Positions 26,675 through 36,309 of a stretch of 64,000 nucleotides of DNA are shown here, piece after piece. The stretch is from Massilibacillus massiliensis. GTDB lineage: Bacteria > Bacillota > Negativicutes > FLKF01. The DNA is taken from the NCBI RefSeq assembly GCF_900086705.1, contig NZ_LT575483.1, positions 373,166 to 437,165 on the forward strand, in the 5' to 3' direction. Below the pieces are notes generated by a model. The model saw nothing but the letters and a program-made list of their open reading frames with translations. It had not been told where the DNA came from and searched no databases. Every line of letters begins with the position of its first letter. Position 1 is the first letter of the stretch. The translations under genes and the position numbers were made by a program.

Positions 26675-27772
26675 TTAAATTGCACGTTTGGATATGTTAA
26701 GCAAAATGCCCACGCCAGCCATCGTAAAAATAAGTGCTGACCCTCCAAAACTTAAAAAGGGTAATGGAATACCAGTAACCGGCATTGAAGCTGTTACAAC
26801 AGCAATATTCATCAATGCCTGCACCAATATCATTGTCGTTAACCCTGTAGCTAATATACTTCCATACACATCAGGCGCTGACATCGCTGTTCTTAAACCG
26901 CGCCAAGCAAACAAGAAAAATAACACCAAAATTGTTGTTGTTCCGATCAAACCAAGTTCTTCTCCTAAGATAGAGAAAATAAAATCTGTATGAGGTTCTG
27001 GCAAATATAAAAATTTTTCACGACTACGACCCAATCCAACACCGAAAATTCCACCTGACCCAATTGCATAAAGTGACTGAATGATATGATATCCGGTATT
27101 TAACGGATCGGCCCAAGGATCATGAAAAGCCACCAATCTCTTTAACCGATATGGCTCAGCTAATATTGCCGCCACAATACCAACAACACCAACTGCGGTT
27201 AAGGATGCTAAATGCCAAATTTTTGCGCCTGCGATAAAGAGTAAAACAAAAACTGTACCCGCAATGGATAAGGCTGTGCCGAGATCTGGTTCCTTTAATA
27301 TGAGCCCAAAGATAATGGCTAACATACCCAATTGCGGAACAACACATTTTCTAAAGTTTTCAATCTTATTTTGATAGTTTGCTAAATAATAAGCGCTAAA
27401 CAACACCATACTTAATTTAGCAATTTCAGATGGTTGAATATAAAGCGAACCACTTCCCAGCCACCGTCTTGCACCATTTACTACCTTTCCCATTCCCGGA
27501 ACTAAAACTAAAATTAGTAATATAATCGTAATTAAAATAATAGGTTTTGCTAGTTTTCGCCATACATGATAATCGATATTCATCGTAAAAATCATCGCTA
27601 GTAATCCAAGTGAAGCCCACACAATTTGCCGTTTCAAAAAATAGTAGCTATCGTTAAAATTTACATTCGCCGATACGGCACTTGCACTATATACCATTAC
27701 GATGCCTAGCCCCAATAAAGCTAAGACTGAATAAAAAATGATATAATCGGGCGAATTAGGTCTAGCAACCAA
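26675..27772 (-). CDS. ftsW: Peptidoglycan glycosyltransferase FtsW (SEDS family)
   Basis: This 365-aa membrane protein of about ten helices is the septal lipid II polymerase partnering with the PBP encoded by ftsI. SEDS hallmarks are visible: ARRWLGSGSLYIQPSE, LKEPDLGTAL, SLYAIGSGGIFGVGLG and the PEPHTDFIFSILGEELG signature, ending PFLSFGGSALI. The start is a TTG with GGGGGGAG upstream, giving the usual short basic N-terminus. It lies 12 bases after murD. It could also be called SpoVE-type, but its dcw location favours FtsW. Confidence 0.94.
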   Translation of the reverse strand: MVARPNSPDYIIFYSVLALLGLGIVMVYSASAVSANVNFNDSYYFLKRQIVWASLGLLAMIFTMNIDYHVWRKLAKPIILITIILLILVLVPGMGKVVNGARRWLGSGSLYIQPSEIAKLSMVLFSAYYLANYQNKIENFRKCVVPQLGMLAIIFGLILKEPDLGTALSIAGTVFVLLFIAGAKIWHLASLTAVGVVGIVAAILAEPYRLKRLVAFHDPWADPLNTGYHIIQSLYAIGSGGIFGVGLGRSREKFLYLPEPHTDFIFSILGEELGLIGTTTILVLFFLFAWRGLRTAMSAPDVYGSILATGLTTMILVQALMNIAVVTASMPVTGIPLPFLSFGGSALIFTMAGVGILLNISKRAI

Positions 27773-27784
27773 GCGAACTCCCCC

Positions 27785-29143
27785 CTATTTTAATTTATAA
27801 ACAAGTTCTTTAAACGCTCTCCCCCGTTCTTCAAAACCATCAAACATATCATAGCTGGCACAAGCTGGTGATAATAATACGACTTGTGGGTGATTTGCTA
27901 ATTGATTTGCTAATTTAACAGCTTCTTCCATAGAATACCCAGTTTCATAAATGTTATGAAACTCATTTGCAATCGCTGCTTCTTTAAATCGCGCTGCAGC
28001 ATTTCCTATCAAAATGAGTGCATCTACTTTCTTTTTCACAAGTTGCATAAATTCTGTTAAATCTGTATTCTTGTCATGACCTCCGGCAATTAAAATAATA
28101 TGCCCATCAAACGCTTCTAATGCCTTAATTGATGATTCAGGGTTTGTTGCTTTCGAATCATTAAAATACGGAACTCCATGAATCGTTGTTACAGGTTCTA
28201 TTCGATGTTCTACCCCAGAAAATTCTTTTAAAACTTCAGCCATTGATTGAACATCAACACCAGCTAAAAAAGCAACGCCAGCTGCAGCTAATGCGTTTTC
28301 AATATTATGTCCGCCTTTTATTTTCACATCATCTACTGAACAAATTTTATAGGACTTCCCTTGCCAAACAATCATCAACTCATTATTTTTAACAAAAGCG
28401 CCCTCATTCAATTCCCTTAAGCGGCTAAAAAACATTACCGTACTTTTTGCCCGCTTCGCCATATCTCGTACTTTGTCATCATCATAATTCAGTACTAAAT
28501 AATCGTCCTTTGTATGATGAGAGAAAATCTTTTCTTTCATCTTTTGATAATTCTCTAAAGAACCATGCCGTGCAATATGATCTGGAGTAACATTTAAAAT
28601 ACTTACTATATGCGGATTGAAATCGATGGAGGCTTCTAATTGATAACTCGATATTTCTGCAACTATGCAGCCTTCTGCTCCAACTCTATGTACCTCACTC
28701 GATAACGCTACGCCAATATTTCCACCAACACCTACTTTCTTACCTGTCTTTTTCATAAATTCACCAAGTAATGTTGTTGTTGTTGTTTTTCCATTTGTTC
28801 CGGTAATCGCATACATTGGCACTTTACATAAACGATAAGCGACTTCAATTTCACTGATTACCTCGACACCTTTTTCTATTGCTCTTTGTACCAATGGAAC
28901 TGAAATCGGTACACCCGGTGACAAGATTAAATAGTCAATATTCGTTACTAAAGCTTCATCTTGAGCTCCTAATTCGACTTGTATTCCACACTTTTTTAAC
29001 GTGTCTAAATCATATTTTTGTGCAATTTGTTCATTTGCATCACTTAAAATTACAGTGGCGCCTAATTCTTTTGCAACTCGTGCAACCGCATTACCGCTGA
29101 TTCCAACGCCTAAGACAACAACTTTTTTATTTGCAAAATTCAT
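27785..29143 (-). CDS. murD: UDP-N-acetylmuramoylalanine--D-glutamate ligase MurD
   Basis: MurD adds D-glutamate to UDP-MurNAc-L-Ala. The 452-aa protein has the N-terminal UDP-binding fold (KVVVLGVGISGNAVAR), the ATP loop GTNGKTTTTTLLGEF, HDKNTDLTEF and the late SPACASYDMFDGFEERGRAF signature. These identify MurD among the Mur ligases. The start ATG has AGGAGG upstream. It lies between mraY and ftsW with short gaps. Confidence 0.96.
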   Translation of the reverse strand: MNFANKKVVVLGVGISGNAVARVAKELGATVILSDANEQIAQKYDLDTLKKCGIQVELGAQDEALVTNIDYLILSPGVPISVPLVQRAIEKGVEVISEIEVAYRLCKVPMYAITGTNGKTTTTTLLGEFMKKTGKKVGVGGNIGVALSSEVHRVGAEGCIVAEISSYQLEASIDFNPHIVSILNVTPDHIARHGSLENYQKMKEKIFSHHTKDDYLVLNYDDDKVRDMAKRAKSTVMFFSRLRELNEGAFVKNNELMIVWQGKSYKICSVDDVKIKGGHNIENALAAAGVAFLAGVDVQSMAEVLKEFSGVEHRIEPVTTIHGVPYFNDSKATNPESSIKALEAFDGHIILIAGGHDKNTDLTEFMQLVKKKVDALILIGNAAARFKEAAIANEFHNIYETGYSMEEAVKLANQLANHPQVVLLSPACASYDMFDGFEERGRAFKELVYKLK

Positions 29144-29159
29144 TATTTATTCCTCCTGC

Positions 29160-30119
29160 TTAACTCACAATTAATATCGTTAAAGCAACTACACTAAAAA
29201 ATACTCCAGTTAACCAAAATACAGTGACAACCTTGGTTTCTGTCCAACCAGATAATTCAAAATGGTGATGAATTGGACTCATCAAAAAAACACGTTTTCC
29301 TGTAGTTTTAAAAGAAATTACCTGAATAATAACGGATAACGCTTCAACTACGAAAATTCCGCCGACAATAATAAGCAAGGCTTCTGTTTTTGTCATCACT
29401 GCAACTGCAGCTAACGCACCACCTAAAGCCAAAGAACCTGTATCTCCCATGAACACTTTTGCCGGATGTACATTAAATCGTAAAAAGCCTAAGGTTGCTC
29501 CAGCAACTGCCATACAAAAAATTGCCAGCTCTATTTTTGCAAAATACATACATATAACCGCATAAGTAACAGCTGCTACAGTGGTAGTTCCAGCAGCAAG
29601 TCCATCAAGTCCATCTGTTAAATTGACGGCATTTGTAGTGCCTACAAGTACAAAAAATATCAATACATAGTATAGTGCACCAAAGTCTATATTATGTCCG
29701 ATAATCGGTATCCAAAGATCTGTTCCGCGGCCCATATAATTCGTTGCAATATAAGCTAATGCAACCGCCATCATAATTTGACCCAATAATTTTTGTTTTG
29801 CCTTTAACCCTAATGACCGCTTAAGCACAACTTTTATAAAATCATCTAAAAATCCAATGAAACCATGACCCAAAGTTAAAAATAAAGCCAACCATACTTC
29901 CATCGTATTTCCAGAAAAAACAATCGTAGGAATAACCAAAGCAAACAAAATAATAAGTCCGCCCATGGTTGGCGTTCCCGATTTTGCATAATGACTCTTT
30001 GGCCCTTCCTCACGAATACTTTGCCCAAATTTTAATTTTCGCAGCAACGGAATGATAAGCGGTCCACTCACCATCGTGATAATCACTGCCATAATTGCCG
30101 CATAAAATAATACTGCCAT
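29160..30119 (-). CDS. mraY: Phospho-N-acetylmuramoyl-pentapeptide-transferase MraY
   Basis: MraY makes lipid I from UDP-MurNAc-pentapeptide and undecaprenyl phosphate. The 319-aa protein has about ten transmembrane segments and the family's cytoplasmic motifs: GTPTMGG, GFLDDFIKV with the paired aspartates, NLTDGLDGLA, VFMGDTGSLALGG and PIHHHFELSGW. The start ATG has AGGAGG upstream and lies 14 bases after murF. It is a complete and ordinary family member. Confidence 0.97.
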   Translation of the reverse strand: MAVLFYAAIMAVIITMVSGPLIIPLLRKLKFGQSIREEGPKSHYAKSGTPTMGGLIILFALVIPTIVFSGNTMEVWLALFLTLGHGFIGFLDDFIKVVLKRSLGLKAKQKLLGQIMMAVALAYIATNYMGRGTDLWIPIIGHNIDFGALYYVLIFFVLVGTTNAVNLTDGLDGLAAGTTTVAAVTYAVICMYFAKIELAIFCMAVAGATLGFLRFNVHPAKVFMGDTGSLALGGALAAVAVMTKTEALLIIVGGIFVVEALSVIIQVISFKTTGKRVFLMSPIHHHFELSGWTETKVVTVFWLTGVFFSVVALTILIVS

Positions 30120-30133
30120 AGATATCCTCCTGC

Positions 30134-31495
30134 TTACATCAACTCAATCACTTTTTCCATCTGCATACCACGTGAACCTTTTACGAGTACCGTATCACCA
30201 GCTTGCAATAAATTTTTTAAAATTATTCCCGCCTCACGATGAGAATCACAGGCGAAAACATGATCAATGCCATTTTTACGTGCAGTGTCTGCAATATATT
30301 TTGCCATCTGACCAATTGTCACTACAACATCAATATTTCGCTGCGCTAGCTTAAGACCAATATCGGCATGCGCTTTTACTGCAATATCCCCCAATTCTAA
30401 CATGTCTCCCAGAACAACTACAGCTCTTTTTTTCGCGACTTCTTTTAAGGTTTCAATCGCTGCGGTCATTGACATTGGACTAGCATTGTAGGCATCATTA
30501 ATGACTGTATATTGCCCTACAGTATGGATCTCCAAACGCATTCCACTTGCCGTAAAATTACACAAGCCTTTTTGCATATCCTTCGCACTTAAACCAAGGT
30601 AGAACCCCGCTGCGATTGCAGCAAGTGCATTATAAACATTATGCTTTCCAACCATAGGTAAAGTAAACGAATATTTAGTTCCGTTAAAACTACAATCAAA
30701 TATAGTTTTTTCATCAACGATTTGCACATTACTTGCCCTTATGTCAGCATCTTCGGAAAACCCAAAGTATATTACAGTCCCGTTTGCCTTGCTCTGCATA
30801 GAACGCACATAGGTATCATCCACATTTAAAATAGCTACACCTTTTCCCATAGCACCGACAAGTTCACTTTTAGCTTTCGCAATATTCTCCAAAGAACCTA
30901 ATAGCTCCATGTGCGTCTCACCAACATTTGTTACTATCCCAATCGTCGGTGAAGCAATTTTAGCCAATACATCAATTTGCCCAAATCCACGCATTCCCAT
31001 TTCTACGACCGCAACATCATGTACTTCTGTTAAATTCAATAAAGTAAGCGGTAAACCAATTTCATTATTGTAATTTGCTTTTGTTTTCAGCACATTAAAT
31101 TTACTACCAAGCACTGCCGCTGTCAAATCTTTCGTCGTTGTTTTTCCATTAGACCCAGTAATCGCAATCACAGGAATAGAAAAAGAATCGCGGTATAATT
31201 TTGCCAATTGCTGATATGCAGTTAAAGTATCGTCTACTCTTATGACTGTAGCAGAAAATCTTTCAAGTTCCGCTACTGTATAATCTTGGCTTACGATGAT
31301 ACCATATGCTCCATTTTCAATTGCTTGTGCGACAAATGTATGTCCATCAAAACGCTCTCCTCTAAGTGCTATAAATAATGCGCCCTCTTCAATTAAACGA
31401 GTATCCGTTACGACTTTTGTAAAATTCTGTTTTATATTTTTTAATAAACAGCCTTTGGTTGCAAGTGTCACATTCTCCACCGTAAAATTGAGCAT
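30134..31495 (-). CDS. murF: UDP-MurNAc-tripeptide--D-Ala-D-Ala ligase MurF
   Basis: MurF adds D-Ala-D-Ala, made by the Ddl encoded downstream, to complete the UDP-MurNAc-pentapeptide. The 453-aa protein has DTRLIEEGALFIALRGERFDGH in the substrate domain, the ATP loop GSNGKTTTKDL, an NDAYNASP motif and the C-terminal Mur ligase domain ending VLVKGSRGMQMEKVIELM. The ATG directly abuts the murE TAA with no gap, so translation is coupled. Confidence 0.96.
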   Translation of the reverse strand: MLNFTVENVTLATKGCLLKNIKQNFTKVVTDTRLIEEGALFIALRGERFDGHTFVAQAIENGAYGIIVSQDYTVAELERFSATVIRVDDTLTAYQQLAKLYRDSFSIPVIAITGSNGKTTTKDLTAAVLGSKFNVLKTKANYNNEIGLPLTLLNLTEVHDVAVVEMGMRGFGQIDVLAKIASPTIGIVTNVGETHMELLGSLENIAKAKSELVGAMGKGVAILNVDDTYVRSMQSKANGTVIYFGFSEDADIRASNVQIVDEKTIFDCSFNGTKYSFTLPMVGKHNVYNALAAIAAGFYLGLSAKDMQKGLCNFTASGMRLEIHTVGQYTVINDAYNASPMSMTAAIETLKEVAKKRAVVVLGDMLELGDIAVKAHADIGLKLAQRNIDVVVTIGQMAKYIADTARKNGIDHVFACDSHREAGIILKNLLQAGDTVLVKGSRGMQMEKVIELM

Positions 31496-32983
31496 TTATT
31501 TTAGCCCCCTGATTGCCTCACGAGCAATTTCTTTATCATCAAAATGAATCGTTCTATCTTTTAAGATCTGATAATCTTCATGTCCTTTTCCTGCAATAAT
31601 AACAATATCTCCCGCCTCTGCAATAGAGATCGCTTGATGAATCGCAGTCTTACGATCTGTAATCTTTTCATGCTGCTTATCACCCAATACCGCAAGAACA
31701 CCTTCTTCCACTTGAGATAAAATAAATTCAGGATCTTCAGTTCTTGGATTATCTGAAGTTGCGATAACTACATCCGATAATTCCGTAGCAATACGCCCCA
31801 TAATCGGACGTTTCGTTCTGTCTCGATCTCCACCACAGCCAAATACTGTAATAATACGATTTTCTGCAATTTCTCTTGCTGTTTTTAAAATATTTTCAAG
31901 CCCATCTGGTGTATGTGCATAATCGACGATTACACTGAAATTTTGTCCTTCATCTACTAACTCAAAACGTCCTGGAACGCTCGTAAATGCCTCCAATGTT
32001 TCTCTTATCACTTTTTCATCAATACCTTCGGCTAAAGCAGCGCCGATCGCACCCATAACATTGTAAACATTAAATACGCCAGTAATTTTTAAATTTAACG
32101 GCATACTCCCAAAATCACCTGTAACCGTAAAATTTGCCCCGCGTGCCAAAACACAAATATCTTGCGCAATAATATCGGATTTTTTCTTTACACCATATGT
32201 AAGTACATTACATTTTGTTTGATCAAGCATCGCTTGGCTTGCATCATCATCCAAATTCACAATCGCATTTTTATTAGATTTTGCATTATTTTCATCGACC
32301 AATGATGCAAATAATTTTGCCTTTGCTGCAATGTAATTTTCGAAAGTTTTATGATAATCCAAATGGTCTTGTGTTACATTGGTAAATACAGCAGCATCAA
32401 ATTCACAGCCAGCAACCCTATTTTGTGCCAATGCGTGTGATGAAACCTCCATGACAACATAATCCATTCCACAGTCAGCCATTTCCGCTAATATACTTTG
32501 TAAATCAATAACATCCGGTGTAGTGTTGTGAATTGGCAGCACACGATCTTCAATCAAGATCTGAATCGTTCCAATCACACCAACTTTAAAACCGGCAGTT
32601 CTTAATATAGCACGAATTAAATAACTCGTTGTTGTTTTTCCGTTGGTACCAGTAATCCCGATCATCCGCATTTTTCTTGCTGGATAGTCATAAAAATATG
32701 GCACAATAGCCTGTATGCTAGCTTTAACATCTTGCACTCGGATCACAGTAATATCATCGGGTACAACTACATCTTTTTCTACTAACACGGCTACAGCACC
32801 ATTTTTTACTGCTTGCTCAATATAATTATGCCCATCGACAGTCGCACCGGTAATACAGACAAATAACATATTCGCATTCACTTTACGAGAGTCATGTGCA
32901 ATCATTTCGATTTTCTTATCTTTTTCACCATATACCTGACATCCCGGCAATAAATCTATCATTTGTTTTAAATTTTTTTCCAT
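31496..32983 (-). CDS. murE: UDP-MurNAc-L-Ala-D-Glu--meso-diaminopimelate ligase MurE
   Basis: This 495-aa Mur ligase adds the third residue of the stem peptide. DSRKV opens the UDP domain, the ATP loop GTNGKTTT is at 111-118, and DYAHTPDGLENIL lies in the middle. The amino-acid-selecting motif DNPR is at 411-414, followed by TEDP. DNPR indicates meso-diaminopimelate rather than lysine, and so the peptidoglycan chemotype of this organism. The start ATG has GGGGG upstream. It begins 99 bases after ftsI and abuts murF. Confidence 0.96.
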   Translation of the reverse strand: MEKNLKQMIDLLPGCQVYGEKDKKIEMIAHDSRKVNANMLFVCITGATVDGHNYIEQAVKNGAVAVLVEKDVVVPDDITVIRVQDVKASIQAIVPYFYDYPARKMRMIGITGTNGKTTTSYLIRAILRTAGFKVGVIGTIQILIEDRVLPIHNTTPDVIDLQSILAEMADCGMDYVVMEVSSHALAQNRVAGCEFDAAVFTNVTQDHLDYHKTFENYIAAKAKLFASLVDENNAKSNKNAIVNLDDDASQAMLDQTKCNVLTYGVKKKSDIIAQDICVLARGANFTVTGDFGSMPLNLKITGVFNVYNVMGAIGAALAEGIDEKVIRETLEAFTSVPGRFELVDEGQNFSVIVDYAHTPDGLENILKTAREIAENRIITVFGCGGDRDRTKRPIMGRIATELSDVVIATSDNPRTEDPEFILSQVEEGVLAVLGDKQHEKITDRKTAIHQAISIAEAGDIVIIAGKGHEDYQILKDRTIHFDDKEIAREAIRGLK

Positions 32984-33082
32984 TTCAACTTACCCCCTAC
33001 TATATAGTATTATTACCAATCCTATTAACAATATATTATAAACTGTAAAAGCATATTTTTACAGCCTACTTCTTACAATTTT

Positions 33083-34771
33083 TCATTTTGATTCAATTTT
33101 CAAATAGCGAAATACATCTTGCATTGCATTTTTGAAAACAGGAGCCGCAATTTGTCCGCCATAATAAATCCCTTCAGGTTCATCAATTGCAACCATAAAA
33201 ACAATTTTTGGCTTATCTGCCGGAGCAAACCCAATAAATGAAGCAATATATTTTCCTGGCATATATCCACCCTGACCTACTTTTTGTGCAGTTCCTGTTT
33301 TACCACCAGTACGATATCCCTCTACGAACGCATTCTTCCCCGTGCCATTTTCTACAACACTTTCTAAAATTTCTTTTACCTGTGTTGAAACTTGAGGAGA
33401 AAGTACTTGACCTAGCTCTTCTTTTTCAAAACTTTGTACCATAGAACCATCTTTATTTTTGATTTCTCTCACAATTTGCGGTTTCAAATGCATACCTCCA
33501 TTGGTAATTGCACAAACAGCATTAATCAACTGAATAGGTGTCACTGCAACACTTTGGCCCATCGCCATCGTTGCGATATTAATTGGAGTAACCTTACTTT
33601 CTTTTATTAATATGCCCTTCGCTTCTCCAGGTAAATCAATGCCTGTAGTTTTACCTAAACCAAATGCATTTAAATATTTATAAAAGTTTTCAGCCCCTAA
33701 TCTTAATCCAACTGTCACAAATCCGGTATTACAAGAATTTTCAACAACTTCTTTAAAAGTTTGACTGCCATGGCCACCATGCTTCCAGCAATGAATCGTT
33801 CTACCCTGAACCTCAATTGCACCAGAGTCAAAAAATCTTTCATTTACATTTACAATTTCTTCACCAAGTGCAGCTGCTGTAGTTAATATTTTAAAGGTTG
33901 ACCCAGGCTCAAATGCATTTGAAATTGCAGCATTCCGCCAATTTTTCGGTGCATATTCAGCAAATTTATTGGGATTGTAATCAGGACGATTCGCAAGTGC
34001 CAAGACTTCTCCTGTATAGGGATCCATTGCGATAATCGTAGCCGCTTTTGCCTTTGTATCCTGCATGACCTTATCTAATTCCCGTTCCACAATTTGCTGA
34101 ATTACAATATCTATCGTCAAATACACATCATTGCCGACTTGCGGTGCAATATATCGATGCATAGCATACGGGATTTCTCTTCCTTTTGCATCATACTCGA
34201 TGACAATGCTTCCCCTATTTCCACGCAGGTATTGATCAAAAGTAAGTTCTACCCCATCTAGCCCTTGACTATCCAGCCCAGTAAAACCTAATACATGCGC
34301 CGCTATATTATCATTTGGATAATACCTTTCCCCCTCTTCCGTTAATCCAATCCCTTCTAAATCTGCTTTTTTTACATTTTCAGCCTGCTCTTCTGTAATT
34401 TTACGCGCAATCCAAGTAAAAGCTTGTCGTTTTTTTAATTTATTTGCTAATTTATTTTGATCTAAATTCAAAATAGCAGCCAGATTGGCTGCTGTCTTTT
34501 CCACATCATGTATTTCGGCTGGTATCGCATAAACCGATTCAATGCTGATACTCACTGCCAACTTTTGTCCATTTCGATCATAAATATCCCCTCGCCTCGC
34601 TTCAATAGGAATATTTCTAACGCGCTGATCTATTGCACTTTCATTTAACCAATGACTCTGATAAAGCTGAAGATATCCCAGACGACAACTTAATGCTCCC
34701 ATAATTACCATAACAAAGATAAGAACCACTGCTAATCTTTTTCGAATCGTAACATGTGATGCTGACGCCAA
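33083..34771 (-). CDS. ftsI: Septal penicillin-binding protein (FtsI/PBP2B, class B)
   Basis: This transpeptidase cross-links septal peptidoglycan with FtsW. The 562-aa protein has one N-terminal transmembrane helix (~13-31), a PBP dimerisation/pedestal domain, and the three penicillin-binding motifs: S291-TFK, S346-C-N and K491-TGT. It ends shortly after the transpeptidase domain and has no PASTA repeats, unlike SpoVD and PBP2B of Bacillus. The start is a TTG with GGGGGAG upstream. It follows ftsL by 24 bases. Confidence 0.93.
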   Translation of the reverse strand: MASASHVTIRKRLAVVLIFVMVIMGALSCRLGYLQLYQSHWLNESAIDQRVRNIPIEARRGDIYDRNGQKLAVSISIESVYAIPAEIHDVEKTAANLAAILNLDQNKLANKLKKRQAFTWIARKITEEQAENVKKADLEGIGLTEEGERYYPNDNIAAHVLGFTGLDSQGLDGVELTFDQYLRGNRGSIVIEYDAKGREIPYAMHRYIAPQVGNDVYLTIDIVIQQIVERELDKVMQDTKAKAATIIAMDPYTGEVLALANRPDYNPNKFAEYAPKNWRNAAISNAFEPGSTFKILTTAAALGEEIVNVNERFFDSGAIEVQGRTIHCWKHGGHGSQTFKEVVENSCNTGFVTVGLRLGAENFYKYLNAFGLGKTTGIDLPGEAKGILIKESKVTPINIATMAMGQSVAVTPIQLINAVCAITNGGMHLKPQIVREIKNKDGSMVQSFEKEELGQVLSPQVSTQVKEILESVVENGTGKNAFVEGYRTGGKTGTAQKVGQGGYMPGKYIASFIGFAPADKPKIVFMVAIDEPEGIYYGGQIAAPVFKNAMQDVFRYLKIESK

Positions 34772-34795
34772 TCATATCTCCCCCAATTATAATTG

Positions 34796-35161
34796 TTAAT
34801 TGCCGCTTTGAGAAGCAAAGTATACTTCTTCAGGCACAATCATCCCCAAGTTTGACATCGCCATATTTTTAATACGTTGTGGCGATTTTAATTTTGCATT
34901 TTCAAGCTTTAAACGTTCATTTTCACTTTCTAGTTGTGTAGCTTGAGATTTTACTTGAACTAAAGCATACCCTTTACTTACAATCATCTCGCTTCTAATC
35001 GTAGTAAACATAGCTAGAGCGGCAAAAACAGCAATTAAGATAAAACATCTTTTACGCAGTTTTCTATCAACTTGCGGTATGCTTATGGCAGCTTGATCTT
35101 GCGTTGGTTGTTCTTCATATATTTCAAACTCATCAAACTCAAGTTTTCTTTTTGCTAACAT
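34796..35161 (-). CDS. ftsL: Cell division protein FtsL-like
   Basis: This 121-aa bitopic protein has an acidic cytoplasmic N-terminus (~38 residues), one transmembrane segment (~40-57) and an extracytoplasmic leucine-zipper coiled coil (~68-95) ending LGMIVPEEVYF. This is the septum-formation-initiator layout. Location between rsmH and the septal PBP gene is diagnostic. Sequence conservation in this family is low, so identity rests on architecture and context. The start ATG has AGGAGG upstream. Confidence 0.87.
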   Translation of the reverse strand: MLAKRKLEFDEFEIYEEQPTQDQAAISIPQVDRKLRKRCFILIAVFAALAMFTTIRSEMIVSKGYALVQVKSQATQLESENERLKLENAKLKSPQRIKNMAMSNLGMIVPEEVYFASQSGN

Positions 35162-35202
35162 ATATATTTCCTCCTATCTAAATTTAGAACACAATCCAAC
35201 CT

Positions 35203-36144
35203 TTATAACTTTTCCGCTACTCTTAGCTTCGCACTGCGAGCACGCGGATTTTCATCTAACTCACTCACTGAAGCCACCATAGGCTTACCAATCACTCTGA
35301 TTTCTGCTTTATGATTACATATACATACCGGTAGTCTCGGAGGGCAAATACACCCTTTTGCTAAGGTTTGCAATGTTTGCTTTGCGATTCGATCCTCTAA
35401 CGAGTGAAAAGTTATAATGCAAATTCTCCCACCAACATTCAAATGTGCAACGGCAGTTTTGAATGCATCTTCCAGTATACCAAGTTCATTATTTACCTCT
35501 ATTCGAATTGCTTGAAAAGTTCTTTTGGCAGGATGTCCACCTTCTTTTCTTGCCCCTGCAGGTACAGCCTTCTTGATAATATCGACCAACTCACCAGTAG
35601 TATGAATTGCGCCATTCACCCTAGTTTCAATCATAAATTTGGCAATTCGTTTAGCCCAACGTTCTTCACCATACTTATAAATGATATTCGTAAGCTCCTC
35701 TTCACTATAAGTATTTACCACATCAAACGCAGATAACCCAGCTTGCGTGTCCATTCTCATATCTAATGGAGCATCTTGCATATAAGAAAAGCCTCGCTTT
35801 GCTACATCAAGCTGATGCGAAGAAACCCCTAAATCAAATAAAACACCATCAACCTTTTCAACGCCTAGATCCCCTAAAACCCGATGCAGTGCATTAAAAT
35901 TTTGATTTACAATATCTACTCTACATCTTGCCCCAGCAAGCCTTTCTTTTCCGACAGTAATCGCCGCCGGATCTTGATCAATTCCGATAAATCGCCCTTT
36001 CGGACTCAATCGATCAATCACACGCCTTGCATGTCCACTGCCGCCTAAAGTACAATCCACATAAACACCATCTATATTCGTCACTAGTGCATTGATGGTT
36101 TCTTCCATTAAAACACTGATATGATGAAAGTCCAAAAGTAACAT
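35203..36144 (-). CDS. rsmH: 16S rRNA (cytosine1402-N4)-methyltransferase RsmH
   Basis: RsmH (MraW) N4-methylates C1402 in the 16S P-site. The ~313-aa protein has FHHISVLMEE at its N-terminus, the SAM-binding segment VDCTLGGSGHA, the FDLGVSSHQLD motif, and RTFQAIRIEVNNE and ITFHSLEDRI near the C-terminus. The start is uncertain. The ATG at 36144 is very close to GAGGGG. A TTG at 36135 is 10 bases from it and gives the common family start 'MDFHHISVL'. It is the first gene of the dcw cluster; no mraZ precedes it. Confidence 0.95.
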   Translation of the reverse strand: MLLLDFHHISVLMEETINALVTNIDGVYVDCTLGGSGHARRVIDRLSPKGRFIGIDQDPAAITVGKERLAGARCRVDIVNQNFNALHRVLGDLGVEKVDGVLFDLGVSSHQLDVAKRGFSYMQDAPLDMRMDTQAGLSAFDVVNTYSEEELTNIIYKYGEERWAKRIAKFMIETRVNGAIHTTGELVDIIKKAVPAGARKEGGHPAKRTFQAIRIEVNNELGILEDAFKTAVAHLNVGGRICIITFHSLEDRIAKQTLQTLAKGCICPPRLPVCICNHKAEIRVIGKPMVASVSELDENPRARSAKLRVAEKL

Positions 36145-36174
36145 TCCCCTCAATTCAATCAATTACTACATCAT

Positions 36175-36218
36175 AGTATTGCAAAATATCAAATAAAATT
36201 TACATAAATAGCAATACT
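36175..36218. repeat. Inverted repeat upstream of rsmH
   Basis: AGTATTGC (36175-36182) and GCAATACT (36211-36218) are 8-base complementary arms 28 bases apart, in the AT-rich region where the dcw promoter must lie. Possibly an operator; chance is not excluded at this length. Confidence 0.35.
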
Positions 36219-36239
36219 TTTATTATTTTATTTCTTATC

Positions 36240-36268
36240 AAAAAATCCTCTTTTTTTCTGGATTTTTT
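36240..36268 (-). terminator. Terminator after the deacetylase gene
   Basis: AAAAAATCC and GGATTTTTT form a 9-pair stem with an 11-base A-rich loop, with T-runs on the plus-strand side and a short one on the minus side. It separates the deacetylase gene (stop at 36310) from rsmH, so the dcw cluster needs a promoter below it. Confidence 0.62.
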
Positions 36269-36309
36269 TTTATTTTTTTATAGAATAAGTCATTATACCT
36301 AGATATCTA

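Noticed and set aside
36290-36300. TATAAT-like sequence on the minus strand after the deacetylase stop, as a dcw promoter
   Set aside because: There is no -35 box at a usable distance, and the terminator at 36240-36268 would stop its transcript before rsmH.
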